DNA of 64,000 nt from Gonapodya sp. JEL0774 (taxonomy: Eukaryota; Monoblepharomycota; Monoblepharidomycetes; Monoblepharidales; Gonapodyaceae), in assembly GCA_027604505.1 (NCBI GenBank), contig JADIIX010000069.1, positions 1 through 64,000 of the forward strand, in the 5' to 3' direction. The notes under the pieces are model-generated. The model had not been told where the DNA came from and did not search any database. It saw only the letters and a list, made by a program, of their open reading frames with translations. Positions 35,201-46,396 of the stretch are shown one piece after another. The translations under genes and the position numbers were made by a program. The stretch's first letter is position 1. Each line of letters begins with the position of its first letter.

Positions 35201-35934
35201 TCCGATGAGAGGCTTGCAACTGCGAGGCTATCTCGATCAGCGCGTGAGCCAGTACGATAGTGGCTATACCACGACCGCCGAACGGGCGGATTAGCTCCGT
35301 CTCCGGTCGCTTCTGGGGTTGCAACAGTGTTCGCGCCGTCTTCCCCAACAGAGACCGAGTGCGCACGAATGTCATCCCCAAGATCCTGGGAGAATGTCCT
35401 GTCTTTCATTGTTCTATTTCGTACCGTGTTCGCGTTGGAGCCCAAAGATTCCGTGGTGAGACTCTTGGGTCTGACCGTAAGCTTCGCCGTAGCCGATCTC
35501 CTTACATCGGATCCATCTTCTCCTCGCACGGCAGCAAGATCCGGCGCCAACTGCGAAGACCCAGCCTCGTCCCCTGGTCCTGAACCCGGATCCACAAGAG
35601 GAACCATCACGTTCTTACGGACGGTGCCCCCTTTGTACCGACTTTCAAAGAAAGATTTCGCCAGATGGGCTTTATCATCCGTTCCCAACGTCGCCACGGT
35701 TGCGGCTGCGGTGCTGGGAGCCTTTGATGCAGCCTTGGTGTGGTCGGATTGAGCAGGAAGGGACTGATCCATCTCGATCCCGTCTCCCGCCGGCGGTTTG
35801 GCTTGCGCTGAGAGTGGTCGAACCACCGATGCAAGCGAATTCGGACCGAGGGTCATCGGAAGGTGTTCAAATGGAGCTGGATCGGGTTGTGTGCATTCAG
35901 TCCGGCGACCATGACGGCACAACTGTAATTGCAT
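32201..35934 (-). CDS. Rho guanine-nucleotide exchange factor (DH-PH)
   Basis: A Dbl-family RhoGEF. The first ATG is at 35934; another in-frame ATG at 35856 (MTLGPNSLASVVRPL) is a possible alternative. The first about 400 residues are Ser/Pro-rich and disordered. The DH domain begins at 'QEIIYETLVTEKEYVRDLKI' (CR1) and, after an intron near 34690, continues with 'IFSNIEQILPVNVELLARLE'-like sequence, then 'ELKFFIEYCSFRQETRNL', 'LLKPVQRICKYPLLLKE' (CR3 hallmark) and 'HIVENSIKTLKILGQLEYTE'. The PH domain follows: 'NARYVVVFSDCVIIAVPSQG' and 'FELRTLRNNEEKTMYFSTPS' with 'ERHRWMKGINNARIEAL'. A long Pro/Ser-rich tail ends in 'IVDQFEQWRAKRP' and the stop at 32201. It activates Rho/Cdc42-type GTPases at membranes. 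The target GTPase is unknown. Confidence 0.85.
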
Positions 35935-36003
35935 CTCAACAATCTTTCAAAGTTCAAACGCAGCAGTTTCTGAAAGGATCAAATTTAACATGATTCTATT
36001 GCA

Positions 36004-36859
36004 TTACGCTTTCAATGCTGTCCGCAATGCATCTCCTAAACTACCCCGCGCTTCTCGCAATGCCCGTTCAGCTTGCGCCTTCGTCAGGTCAAGCTCATTG
36101 ATCTGAGAGTGATAAGTATTCCGTCCCAATGGGGTGCACCGGGGCCCAAGTTGTGCGGATGTGAGGGTGCCAGTGAAGAGGGCTGCGCTCAACCAAATAG
36201 ACTCTCACCAGTACATCCACGTCCTCCTTTGTTACCACAATTTTTTCGAGATCTCGTTCCCGTGCTCTTTGTTGTGCCTTCTGCTTGGCCTTCTCCAGAG
36301 CCAAAGCGGTCATCGCCTGGGTTGGACAAGGGACAAGCGCAACAGACATTGTTCACATGAGAACGGAGAACAAGAAATTCCAAGTGCATATACAAACTTG
36401 ACCAAGTTTTTTCTCGTCCACTGCCTGACCGGTTTCCTCCCCCCCATAAGCGTTCACGTTCTTGTATTGCGTTAAACACAGTTATGTGAGCATCACCGAG
36501 CGGATTCCAAATTTCGTTCATTTCGATGAAAATATCGCGATATGGTTTCGCGATTCGAAAAGAATCACGAGAGTTGTGGTGGGTCGTCAAAGAAGTTGAC
36601 CAGAATTCGTGATGGGAAACGTTTCGGCCTTCACACCCACCTGCATGTCCTTTCTCGCCTGTCCACCATGTCCCTTGACGTCCTCCTCGTCCTCCTTTTC
36701 ATCTGCTGCGACTGTTTCTTCGGATTGGGTGGGGGTGGTTGCTTTCGAGTCTGCCTTCTTGGCCTGCTCGAGGGATTGAGATGATGCAGAGGGGGTAGAC
36801 GTTGCGGATGAATTTGTGGATGCAGATGCGGTCGAGCGCTGCTTGGATTTCTTGGACAT
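36004..36859 (-). CDS. HYPK: HYPK-like protein (NatA-associated UBA protein)
   Basis: A small three-exon gene of about 142 residues: 36641-36859, 36209-36316 and 36004-36102. Introns start GTGGGT and GTGAGA and end CAG, and all junctions keep frame. The N terminus is a Ser/Thr-rich, then acidic, low-complexity stretch (MSKKSKQRSTASAS...). Next is a charged helix 'EKAKQKAQQRARERDLEKIV' and 'VTKEDVDVL', and after the last intron 'INELDLTKAQAERALREARG' and 'SLGDALRTAL', the C-terminal UBA-like helical bundle of HYPK/NACA-type proteins. HYPK binds and tunes the ribosomal N-terminal acetyltransferase NatA. The helix plus UBA order and length match, so this is a confident call. It is divergent from the reductase gene across about 740 bases. 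Confidence 0.87.
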
Positions 36860-37598
36860 GGTTCCGAGAATGACAAAAACTGATTTTCGAATGTTCGTCT
36901 TCACCTCTACAACCACCCGAGTGCAAACCAGCACACACTGTTCTGCTGAAGCGCCACGACAGAACAGTCTGGAATATTTGATATCAATCAGAACACCGCG
37001 CGTGCTACAGATATCACTCCCACTTTGTGGACTAATTCTGTACTGGACCATCAGTACATTCAGAATTGGAGATATATTGTGTGTGGTTTCAGCATAGTAA
37101 GTTTATTAATTATTGAAGGAAGGAGGGTGATTGAAGACGGAGGTGGTGGTGTAACATGAGGTTGCGTTCATCCCAGTCAACAACCGATTGACTCGCCCTT
37201 CCAAGCCAGGAATGAAGAAATGAAGTTTCAAGACTGAAGCCCCACATGCCTGTATCCAAACTCATGAAGTTCCTAGCTTTCAGCCGGAGTGGAGGTGGAA
37301 TGTTTGTTGTCGTGTGATTGAGAGGTCAACATGAAGGGCTGGGGAAATGTGTGAAACTGGCTTTGACATTCAACATTATGCCAACTATTGCAATTCTATT
37401 ATTGGAGGGAAGGTCAATTCTATTGGAGGGAAGGTCATTTACAAGGACATGTCTCCAAACAAGCACACAATTAGTAATATGTAATTGCCAGGTGCAGACA
37501 AAGCAGCACGGGCCGAAGTTCGCGGGAGGATCGCCGACGATCAAACCTTCCCTCGCTTGAAAACTCTCATTCTCGAGTTAAATTTAGCGATCGGTGAG
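36860..37598. other. Divergent intergenic region
   Basis: 739 bases between HYPK (-) and the reductase (+). It contains a short direct repeat at 37392-37436 (a 20-24 base unit ending TTGGAGGGAAGGTCA, twice). I see no coding signal or RNA gene. Confidence 0.5.
37392..37436. repeat. Short direct repeat, two units
   Basis: Two adjacent units (about 37392-37415 and 37416-37436) share ATTCTATT...GGAGGGAAGGTCA. They lie about 160 bases before the reductase start codon and could be replication slippage or a doubled regulatory site. Confidence 0.7.
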
Positions 37599-39009
37599 AT
37601 GAGTGCAGGAGATAAGGTCATCATCACGGGTGCTAGTGGCTACAGTACGTGTTTCCACCACGTCCTTTCGAAACTGCTCATCGTGAAACTGTAGTGCTGA
37701 TTCATTCGACCTTTTCTCCTAGTCGCAGCCCACGTCTGCGATCAGTTTCTGAAAAGAGGATTCAGTGTCGTCGGAACAGTGCGCACTGAAGAGAAGGGAG
37801 AATATCTCGCTGCGCTGTGGAAGGAGTACGGCGACAAGTTCCGCTACGCATTGGTGCCAGACATGCAGATCCCGGGTGCATTCGATGAAGCAGCAAAAGG
37901 CTGTCAGGTGCGTTTAAACATCGCCGCTAGCATTGAATGTATCATTGTTGCACGGACTCATCGTTGTGATCGTTTTGTGACAGGGTTTTATCCACGTTGC
38001 TTCCCCCTTTTTCGTCGAGAATATTACGGACCCGATTCAGCAGCTGGTTGAACCAGCGCTGAATGGTACACGCAATGCTTTAAAAGCTGCTCAAAAGGCC
38101 GGTTGCAAGCGAGTAGAAATTACGTCGAGCTTCGCAGCTGTCTATCGGAGCTCGGAGCCGTTGCCCTATTTATTCACCGAGAAGGATTGTGAGATTTGCA
38201 TAGCTTTGAGTGCTGTCTTTTCCCGCATCTTTCAAATGTTGCATCTTATCCCCAGGGAACACCGACTCCAAACCCGATCAGGGCGGTGGCGACAGTTACA
38301 TGGCATCAAAAGCTCTTGCAGAAAGGAGCGCGTGGGACTTTATGAAATCAGAGGATGTTGGCTTCGATCTCGTGACCATGAACCCACCTCGTGAGCAATC
38401 CAACTGAAACATTATGGAAGTGACATTTTCGCTGTGGCTCACCTGCCTCTTTGTAGTTGTGGTCGGCCCTGCCATCCACGATGCAGGTCTCTCAAGCTTG
38501 TGAGTGCTCGAAGGGGTTCAATGGCAATCTCTTCACTCACGAACGTTTTACACCCCCTAGGAACACGTCTTTAGAAATGGTGCATCGATACGTATCAGGC
38601 TACTACAAAAGTGACTCAACACCCCAGGGTGGAACGGGATTTGTGCACGTCGTCGGTGAGTTACAAGCTGTGAGGGTTGGAGTTTTCGATATACTTAACC
38701 TGCGAACCTCGCACCCGTACAGATTTGGCCATTGCACACGTCCTGTCGTACACTGCGTCTGCTGCGTCGATGCAGAGATATCTAATCTCCGACGGTGTTC
38801 ACTCGTGGCAAGAAGTGTGCGATATTATACGGGAGGAGTTCCCCTCTCTTCGTGAGGTTGTACCAAAGGGTGCTCCTGGGGAGTACCCTCTGCTTGAATC
38901 CATCGATAACTCAAAGTCGCAGAAGGAATTGGGCATGACATATCGTGGCATTCGAGCGATATTGAAGGAATCTGTTGATCAGTTTTTGCAAATGAAGGGG
39001 AGTGCATAA
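37599..39009 (+). CDS. NAD(P)-dependent reductase of the extended SDR (DFR/cinnamoyl-CoA/Gre2-like) family
   Basis: An extended short-chain dehydrogenase split over about seven exons. The start ATG at 37599 opens MSAGDKVIITGASGY, continuing over an intron to 'IAAHVCDQFLKRGFSVVGTV', giving the G-x-x-G-x-(I/L)-A nucleotide-binding loop. Then come 'GFIHVASPFF'-type sequence, 'NGTRNALKAAQKAGCKRV' with 'EITSSFAAVY', and the catalytic Tyr-Lys pair in 'DSYMASKALAERSAWDF'. Later 'DLVTMNPPLVVGPAIHD' and 'GFVHVVDLAIAHVLSY' match the dihydroflavonol reductase/methylglyoxal reductase branch. The last exon runs 'YLISDGVHSWQEVCDIIREE' to 'FLQMKGSA' and TAA at 39007-39009. The length (about 345 residues) is normal. 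It reduces an aldehyde or ketone with NADPH; the substrate is unknown. Confidence 0.85.
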
Positions 39010-39378
39010 ATGATAAATCTCGTATGTTCCCTTTGCACTTATCGCAGATATTATTTACACGTTGAACTAGAAAAGACGTAGATGTAGAGTAGAGCAGTCA
39101 TCATTGTAAAACGGGTGGCCTTCAGGAGCAGGGAGAACTATTCGGCGATGTAATCTTCCTGCGACCTAGTCACCAACCACCACGTCCCCACAACAGCTCT
39201 GGATCTCTTCTACCCTCCTATCTAGCTCCTATTCGTACATTGCATGGACAACACTTAACTATACATAATACTAATAATTACACTTTTACACAAATTGTTT
39301 TCATGTTTCCAGTTTACGCAAGAGTATTCCCAATACTTCGCTTCAGAATATCCGTGAGGCCCACCACATCTACGACGG
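39010..39378. other. Convergent 3' spacer
   Basis: 369 bases between the 3' ends of two convergent genes. The sequence is AT-rich in 39240-39300, as expected for polyadenylation regions. There is nothing gene-like. Confidence 0.5.
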
Positions 39379-42004
39379 TCAATCTTCAACCCTTTTAAAG
39401 TGCCCGTACCTTCCAGCCTTGAATACGCCATTGCGAAAGTTTGCATATATCATTGTCACCCGCTTGGGGTTTGGTGTGCCCTGAAGCGCCATCATGTTGT
39501 ACCACAGTAGCTGCCCCTTCTCAATCATGTCATATTGTGTTCCTGGCTGTGGGTCAGAGAACTTCACTTCCACAATGAAAAGATCATTCTCCCTGGTGGA
39601 GCCCTCGAAGTCTGTGTAGCCTTGAACGCAATCCAACTTGTACTTCTTTTGTGACAACCACTCGTTGACGCCAGTGGCTGCCATCAAATTCTCTGCAAAG
39701 AGTTCGATATTTGGAAGGACTTGCGCTACCACCTCTGCAGCATCATCTAAAAGTTCGGCTGTTGTGGCGGTGCTCTATTCATGTTCGCTCAAGGAAAATG
39801 ATTGAAAACTGCCAACCCACCACTATCAAAACCGTCAGCACAGAGTTGTGTAATAATGCGCTTTCGGCCGACTGCGCCTGACAAACGAAGGGGACTGAGC
39901 GCTGAAATACTGAGGAAATGTCCCAAAAACGCTTCCACAGTTTTGCCCAGAGCCATAAGTTCCTCGGCTTTGTACCAATATTTTTTTCCAAGGACGTTTC
40001 CCTGCTGGCCAAGCCCTTTTGTAAGATTTCTTTCAAGCTCCTCTTCTGTCACCCACTGCGCTGGCTCAACAATCTCCACCTTCTGCTCCCATGCCTTTTC
40101 AACGAACCGTTTGACACCGATAGTGCTCTTCCCGTTAAATTTATCTACCCTTCTCAAAAAATGGTTTGGAAGGTTCCGAAGGTTTCGATCAACAGAGTTC
40201 TGATACTCCACTTCAGCATCTTTGTTTCCACCCCTCACAGCCTCCTGAAGCAATTTAACACCCCGCGCAAAGTTCTTTCTGACAAGATCACTGTACTTTG
40301 ATAAGTCAAGATAGGCGCGGCTCATTGCATACGTCCCCTCTGCTTGCTGCGTTGGATGTTCACTACATTCGCTATAATACACTTGAGCTGGGCCGTATCG
40401 CACAGTGACACAGTGGTGAAGCAATCGAAAACCTCGGTCGTAATTCCTCTTCAAGATCTCTCCTCTCAAGTAGCCAAGGGCGAATGCGAATATCGCTGCT
40501 GCGTTTGATCTGCCCTTTCCTTTGATACATTCCTTGCGCAGCTCGATGGCTTGCTTGTTTCCGTGCTTCACAGCTTCCAAGAGAGATGTGACGAAGCCGG
40601 GATAGTCAGGATAGTCCCGGTGCTCAAGAGCCTGTGTAGCACGAGTAAAGAATTGAGCCCCCAAGTCCACTGGCGTTTCTTCGAGAGCTTGGCATTCAAG
40701 TTGCGTGTTTTGAAGCTCTGCATTGGGAGCCGCGGGTTCATGCGGCACATTTGGACCTCTTGCCACAGTAACATGGTGTTTATCTTCGACCCTTTTGGTT
40801 TCCACAATTTGAGTGGTGGGTTTAGCTTCCATTGTCCTGCACCCCAACGGTAGTTGGAAACCCATATCGGCGGGACCAACTCCGCCGGGTGAAAGTGGAT
40901 CTAAAGCTGTTTGAGATTTTGCACCTGAGGAATGAGCTTGAGATCTTCTTTCGCCATCAATATCACTCAGCTTACACTCAGATTGCGAAGCCAAAACGCC
41001 CTGTGGGGTCGTGTACTTGGGAGAGGGTGGAGCACTACTTATTGGAATATTCTTCGTATCAGACTGTAGCTGAGTTGACGCCTCCTCTTGCCCCGGCGGA
41101 GTAGGAGTGCCTCTCTGCTGATCGCTCTGCTTGGATTTCTGGCTTGCATCAGAAGAGCGAGGGCTGCGCCGACCGGGAACGGAGACCTGCCGAGACTCCG
41201 AGGCAACTACGGCAGTTGCATCTCCTTGGGAGGGCTCCCCCACCGGAGGAGTTGCTCTTTGCTGGCCACTCGACTTGGATTTGCCAGTTGCCTTAGAAGA
41301 GCGAAGGCTGCGCCGACCGCGAACGAAGACCTGCCGAGACAGCGGGGCTACTGCGGCCGCTGAATGTCCCTGGGAGGGGTCTCTTTGCCCCACCGGAGTA
41401 GTGGCTCTCTGCCGGACGCTTTGTTTAGATTTCCCAGTTGCGTCAGAAGAGCGAAGGCTGCGCTGGCCTGGGCCGGAGACCTGCCGAGACAAGGCGGCAA
41501 CACTAGTACTTGAGAGATCTCTCTGGGAACTTGCATTCACAGCGGGAGAAAAATGTCGATGATGTTGGTGCTGACTTGTAACTCTATTTGCCGTTCCCTG
41601 CTCCATAGAAGTCGCAGCTTCGTCGGGATGGACGTATGGGCACCTCCACCTGGGTATGCGACAGTTATTCTTGTGCCGACACGGGCCCAGAGCGCTTTTA
41701 TAGTTCGAAGGGTGGTATTTGTGCTCGTTTTTTGTATGGGCGAAGCCGCATCTCTCCCCGCGAGTGCAGGTTCGATGTTTGCACCGAACTGCACTGTAAG
41801 TGACTATCCAATAGAATGCTCTCACAAAGACTCATGTGAGGCAGGGCAACAAAATCTCACAGTTCTCTCCTCTCTCAGCCACCCTCCGGCGGAGCTCTGA
41901 CGTTGAGTGAGCGAACCAGCAACTGAAGACGTTGAAAGGACCGATCGGATGTTGAGTGGGGTCAATGCAATGAAGACGTGAGGATCGCAATGAAAATGTC
42001 CCAT
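39379..42004 (-). CDS. Tandem CCCH zinc finger / Sel1-like / PD-(D/E)XK-like fusion protein
   Basis: The protein starts MGHFHCDPHVFIALTP at 42004. A 32-nt intron (41794-41825, GTGAGA...ACAG) joins 'CPASHESF' to 'AVRCKHRTCTRGERCGFAHT'. Two CCCH-type fingers follow: C-x4-C-x5-C-x3-H, then after 'YHPSNYK' the C-x5-C-x6-C-x3-H of 'PCRHKNNCRIPRWRCPYVHP'. Next are three tandem repeats of about 48 residues, each with 'SRQV...G(Q/R)RS(L/P)RSS', encoded by 144-150 bp DNA repeats. A helical Sel1-like part ('KHGNKQAIELRKECIKGKG', 'ALGYLRGEILKRNYDRGFRL', 'NFARGVKLLQEAVRGGNKDA') follows. A last exon ends with 'YKLDCVQGYTDF', 'DLFIVEVKFSD' and 'QLLWYNMMAL', which looks like a PD-(D/E)XK nuclease core (D...E-V-K). 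I know of no family with this combination. Activity and RNA or DNA targets are unknown; the nuclease-like call is tentative. Confidence 0.65.
41101..41520. repeat. Three tandem in-frame coding repeats (144-150 bp)
   Basis: Three units inside the zinc-finger fusion gene share the block GAAGAGCGAAGGCTGCGCCG (the 'GGCTGCG' anchor falls at about 41162, 41306 and 41456). Spacings of 144 and 150 bases are multiples of three, so copy-number change would keep frame. Confidence 0.85.
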
Positions 42005-42526
42005 CAGAAACCTGGAAGCTCACTCGGCTCCGTATCTACACGTCGTTTTGTCCACATGATGATCGCACATCTTGAGCTTGTAGTCTCGGGGTAGCACACT
42101 TCCAGCAGAGTCCCACTGGGCGGCCATTTTGCATACGCGTTGCTGGTTTTGATGGTAATAGTGTTTCCTTGTCTGATTCCCAGGTAAAACCTTTGCTGCT
42201 GGCAGTTTGGGTTTCCGATTTTTGCCAATATATTAATATATTACGGTGGACACTATGTTGACGTTTTCCGTTGAGCATATCGTCCTTCACTCGGCAGGCT
42301 GAGCACGCTGGTCGTCGCAGAAATGGGGCAGGGATGATGGGATCGGTAAATAATGAACTGTTAGTGAGGGGGTTCTCACTGATATGGACCACTACATACA
42401 AATATACATGATAGACAAGGGGGGGCGATTGGGGGGCCCGGATTCCGCTTTGTATGGGACCAGATCAGAACGTTTATTCGACAGCAGCAACAACAATGTC
42501 CACTTCTTTCAATTGGCAGCAGGCTA
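42005..42526. other. Intergenic spacer
   Basis: 522 bases between the zinc-finger gene start and the NIC96 stop, both on the minus strand. It contains the promoter of the former and the terminator of the latter. A G-run (GGGGGG, about 42420) and short frames only. Confidence 0.5.
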
Positions 42527-45500
42527 CTACTGCATTGCGGTCTGCACCGCGACAACCCTCGCGTATGTGTCGCGCGACATTTTAAGACCCACTTTCCCCA
42601 AATACACCACAACAGCGTCCACAGCTCTCTTCAATTCTCCCATCCTCTGCCTATTCGCTTCGTTGTCGTACCTGCTTTCTCTCAAAGCCCTCCAAACCCT
42701 CGCCACACAGTCCACGCCCGCCACAACAATCTCAGACAAACTACGTGCTACTGAGTCGTCCAAGAACGCTGCGTCTTGCGCCCTTTGCTGGGCAGAGGCG
42801 AGATCTTGCACGTCCAATGGCAAGATTCTGGTTTTGTTGAGGGTCGCGAGCGCAGCCTCGAAACGCCCACGTTCGTATTCGTCGGCAAAGACCAATAAAG
42901 ATAGTAGCTGTCCAGCAGCGCGCCGCAGCTTGCTGTCAATCCGCAATGAGGGAGTGCGGTCGTAAAACGCAAGAAGGTCTTCGGCGTATTTGACGTCCTC
43001 GGCAACACTCGCTCCCGCAGCACCGCTCGGGACGATCCCAATCGCTCCACCGTCGGCGATCGCGGTCAATCTTTGGCCCGCCTCTTGCCCAAGCTTTCTG
43101 ACGACAGCTTCTAAAACCTTTGCGTGCTCACCCGCTAAGTAGAACAGCAGCACCACGTCTCTCCATTCTCCTCCAGTACGCACCACCCGTTCCGCGGCTT
43201 CTTTCGTTATACGACGAATGAACTCGCCTTGCTCGATTCTCAACAAGGGCGCGAAGCTCTCCAACTCTCCGGGCTGTACAGATCCGTCGGCGCGGACAGA
43301 ACCAAGCAAGCGCGCAAACTCTCGGCTTTCGAGAACCAAATCCGAAATGAGGCGGTGAGCCAGACGTGCATAGGTCTGAGCAGCGCTGGTGCTGTTGGTA
43401 CTTGACCCACGGAGAGGCTCACCGTAGAGTGCAACCAGGCAGAGATACTGAACAGCCTCTTCAGGGGCAGACTTCCCAAACATTCGGACGTGTTGTTGGA
43501 TCAAACGCGCGAAGTTGAGAGTGGCAACACTGTAGCCCGTTCCCGCTCCTGCTCCTGCTACCATCCCACCACCAGGAGTCGGTGAACCGGGCGCGGCTCC
43601 AAAGGAAATTCCGGACGATCTCCTGTTGATTCCAGAGGTGTGTGCATGTCCATGCCCATGGTCCATCACCGGTCGCTCGGTCAATATGCCCGGCTCAGAC
43701 CCATTTGGATCGTCAGGCACCCTGAGCGCTCCATAGTAGGCACAGGCGCACGCAATTTGCACCGCTTCGACTCGCAAAGCACCGTGTTCTTGATCACGAA
43801 GATAACCCACTGCTCGCTCGAACTCTCCACAGAGAAGGAGAAGGTTGAGGTAAGTGGCGGGAGTAGCGTACTTGGTCGAACGGTGAATATAGTACGATGC
43901 AACAGATCGAAGGGAAAATCGGTCTGAAGAAGCTTGAAAGTCGTCGGACGGACTGCGCTCCTGGGAAAGTGAAAGCTGAACCCAGAGGAAGTCCTCGGCA
44001 GTGCGAACAACAGAGCCATCGAACGGGGCGACACGAGGAAGGTGGGGTGTGCGAAGATCCAGTCGGCCAACGATCTTGTAAAGCGCGTACTTGAAAGGGT
44101 CTCCGTGAGGCTGCACAGAGTTGCTGCTGGAAGGTATGGAGCCTGTCCGTCCTCCCATGCCCGAGAAAGAGTCCGTTCCGCTCGCTGCCTGCTGCGCAAT
44201 GTTCTTGATCCGCATGTCCCAGTCGTTCCGAATATTATCCCGCAGATTCTTGGGCAGCCTTCCTTCCTCCCCGGCCTTCACGCTCCCTGCCCAAACGTTC
44301 AAATACCCTGGAAATGCCCCGTCCGAGGTCCTCGCCAACTCCCCAGACACCTCACTGGCAAACTTGACCGCTTCATCGAGCTTTCCAGACCTCACCAAGT
44401 AGAAGATGACAGCCCATGCTGGACACTCTCCCATGGTGGGGTGACGCACCAACTCAAGACCCTTTGGATCCCAATGCCCGGCCCTCATGTGCACTACGTT
44501 AACGTAACCTCTTGCACGTTCGGCGGCGCCGGGAATACCGCCCAGAGCCGCGGGTCGAGGATTTTGGTTCACAGTGCGCTCCATATGATCGGCATACTCG
44601 CGCTCCAGGAGTTGACGGGATCGGCGGGCGATGGTACGGCGGTAGGAGGCGGCTTCAGGTGAAGCGTCGTCAGCGCGGAGGGAGGAGAGGTATTGGAGTT
44701 CACGCGGGGTAGGTTTTTGGGTGGCACGACCGAGTGGGAGTGTTGGTGCGTGGTCATGCTCACCGAGAACGGTGGCCAGAATATGGAACGACCTGACGAG
44801 GCTGGCCACGGCCTGCTCCTTGGGTTTTAGTGAGTCCAGGGCAGTTTCGAGAGCGGAAACAATGGGGAATGGGGTGGAAGAGAGACGGGCTTCGTTGAGG
44901 AGACGAATGGATTTGGCGTACGCGGCAAGTCGGGCGGGGAGGTTATCTGTGAGAGCAGCAGCAACCGACCACGCACGGTGAGTCTTTGGTGAAAAGGGGA
45001 GGGCACAGGCATGCTCACCGTCTTGCATGTCCATTCCAATCTCACTCGGGCCTAAGAAAGAGCGTGAGCCTGGATTAAGGTTGCCCATGTGGTTAAAATT
45101 GGTGGAGCCGGGGGGAGGCAGGGGGGGCGGAATCAACAGAAGTGAGACATAACTTCTTTCCAATAAGCCCTAAACTTCAGAAAACAAATAAAACTAAGGT
45201 GTCACAGCAGAACCAAAGAAGAGGATTAGGGCAAACATTCATTTCCGAATGCGGAGTTGGGACAGTTGGACGCTGATCCTTCCACAAGCATGATTTCACA
45301 AGACAGAAAGCTCTCAAGTCGGAAAACTCACTATACCCCTTCATTCCATCTTCTAATTCTTCGAAAATCCGCTTCCTAGCCTCCTCCCATTCAGTCTTCA
45401 GAGCGCGGTTCATGGCCTCTTCGTAATCTCTCGTGGTTTTCACCTTACGTTCCTCGATGGCTCTAAGGATAATATTTTCATGCTGGTGGTTCAGAAAAGT

Positions 45501-45956
45501 TTCCAAATCTGTATCACCGACGGGAGTTGGGGGTTCGTAAGACTGAGCGAGTCTTATGGACGCAATGAGTTGAGATGTTTGCTGAGGGTCGACTCCAGCC
45601 CGTGATAGCAGTGACGCAGCACGAGGATCCAGTGACGAGGCTGAGGGAGGAGGGCCAGAAGCGGGCAAAGGAAGAGAGGCGGCAGGCAGAGGCGCGAGCG
45701 AAGGATTCGAATTTGGAAATCCCGACACTCCCCACGGTAAAAGCGGGACCGAAGGACTCCCATCGACCACCGCTCGTGATCCTTGTTCCTGCAATGCGCC
45801 GCCTACACCGGGTCTCCCAGTCCGAGCGCGCAGAGTTCGTGACATTGCTTCAATCTGCGCGAGGTCGCGGTGAAGGGGAGGAATTGGAGTCGAGGCATTG
45901 GCGATGTGGGCAGTTAACTTCTGGCTTTGTTTCTGAAGATCGCTCCAACTAGTCAT
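42527..45956 (-). CDS. NIC96: Nucleoporin NIC96/Nup93
   Basis: The inner-ring scaffold nucleoporin that anchors the Nsp1/Nup62 complex in the nuclear pore. The first exon starts at 45956 (MTSWSDLQKQSQKLTAHI) and ends with the coiled segment 'QHENIILRAIEERKVKTTRD' and 'TEWEEARKRIFEELEDGMKG', as expected for the N-terminal region of the family. After introns near 45330-45140 and 44970-45015, a long alpha-solenoid exon shows 'WSVAAALTDNLPARLAAYAK', 'TMGECPAWAVIFYLVRSGKL', 'GYLNVWAGSVKAGEEGRLP' and the signature 'GDPFKYALYKIVGRLDLRT'. It then runs 'EDFLWVQLSLSQERSPSD', 'ATYLNLLLLCGEFERAVGYL' and the C-terminal helices to 'RVVAVQTAMQ' and stop at 42527. The length (about 1,090 residues) is a little above the usual 800-900 because of Gly/Ser-rich inserts. 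Confidence 0.92.
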
Positions 45957-46396
45957 GGTGGCGAATTGGTTTGAAATCCGCCCAAATTTTAAGGTGAAGA
46001 ACTGGTGGTGTGAATCCCCACGAAGTCCGTCGCTGCCTGGTCCAACAGCCGAGCAACGACTGAGCTTTTGTTCTCGATCAATCTTTTGTTCGTGACGAAT
46101 GATTAATAAACACTCAAATTCTATTGATAATTCGCGACACTCCGAGTTGAAACCCCATTCTGAGGGTGCAAATCATCGATAGATATGTATCTCCTTCTAA
46201 CATGTCTGATATGTACTGACCTAGTTTCCTCAATTAAAATGGTAGCACGGTGACATTAACATCCGGTATAGGGGTGTGTAAATGCGTATTTCAGCATGAT
46301 ATCATCTTCTCCCGGAACGTGCAACTCTTGACGAGATCTGGGAAAATGGCGTTAGGGTTTTTGAAACATTGAACAACAACAGTCGGACTGTCCTCA
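45957..46396. other. Intergenic spacer
   Basis: 440 AT-leaning bases between the NIC96 start and the dynamin-like stop. It includes the NIC96 promoter. A frame extending the dynamin 3' end (46291-46396) is not supported by family length. Confidence 0.5.
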
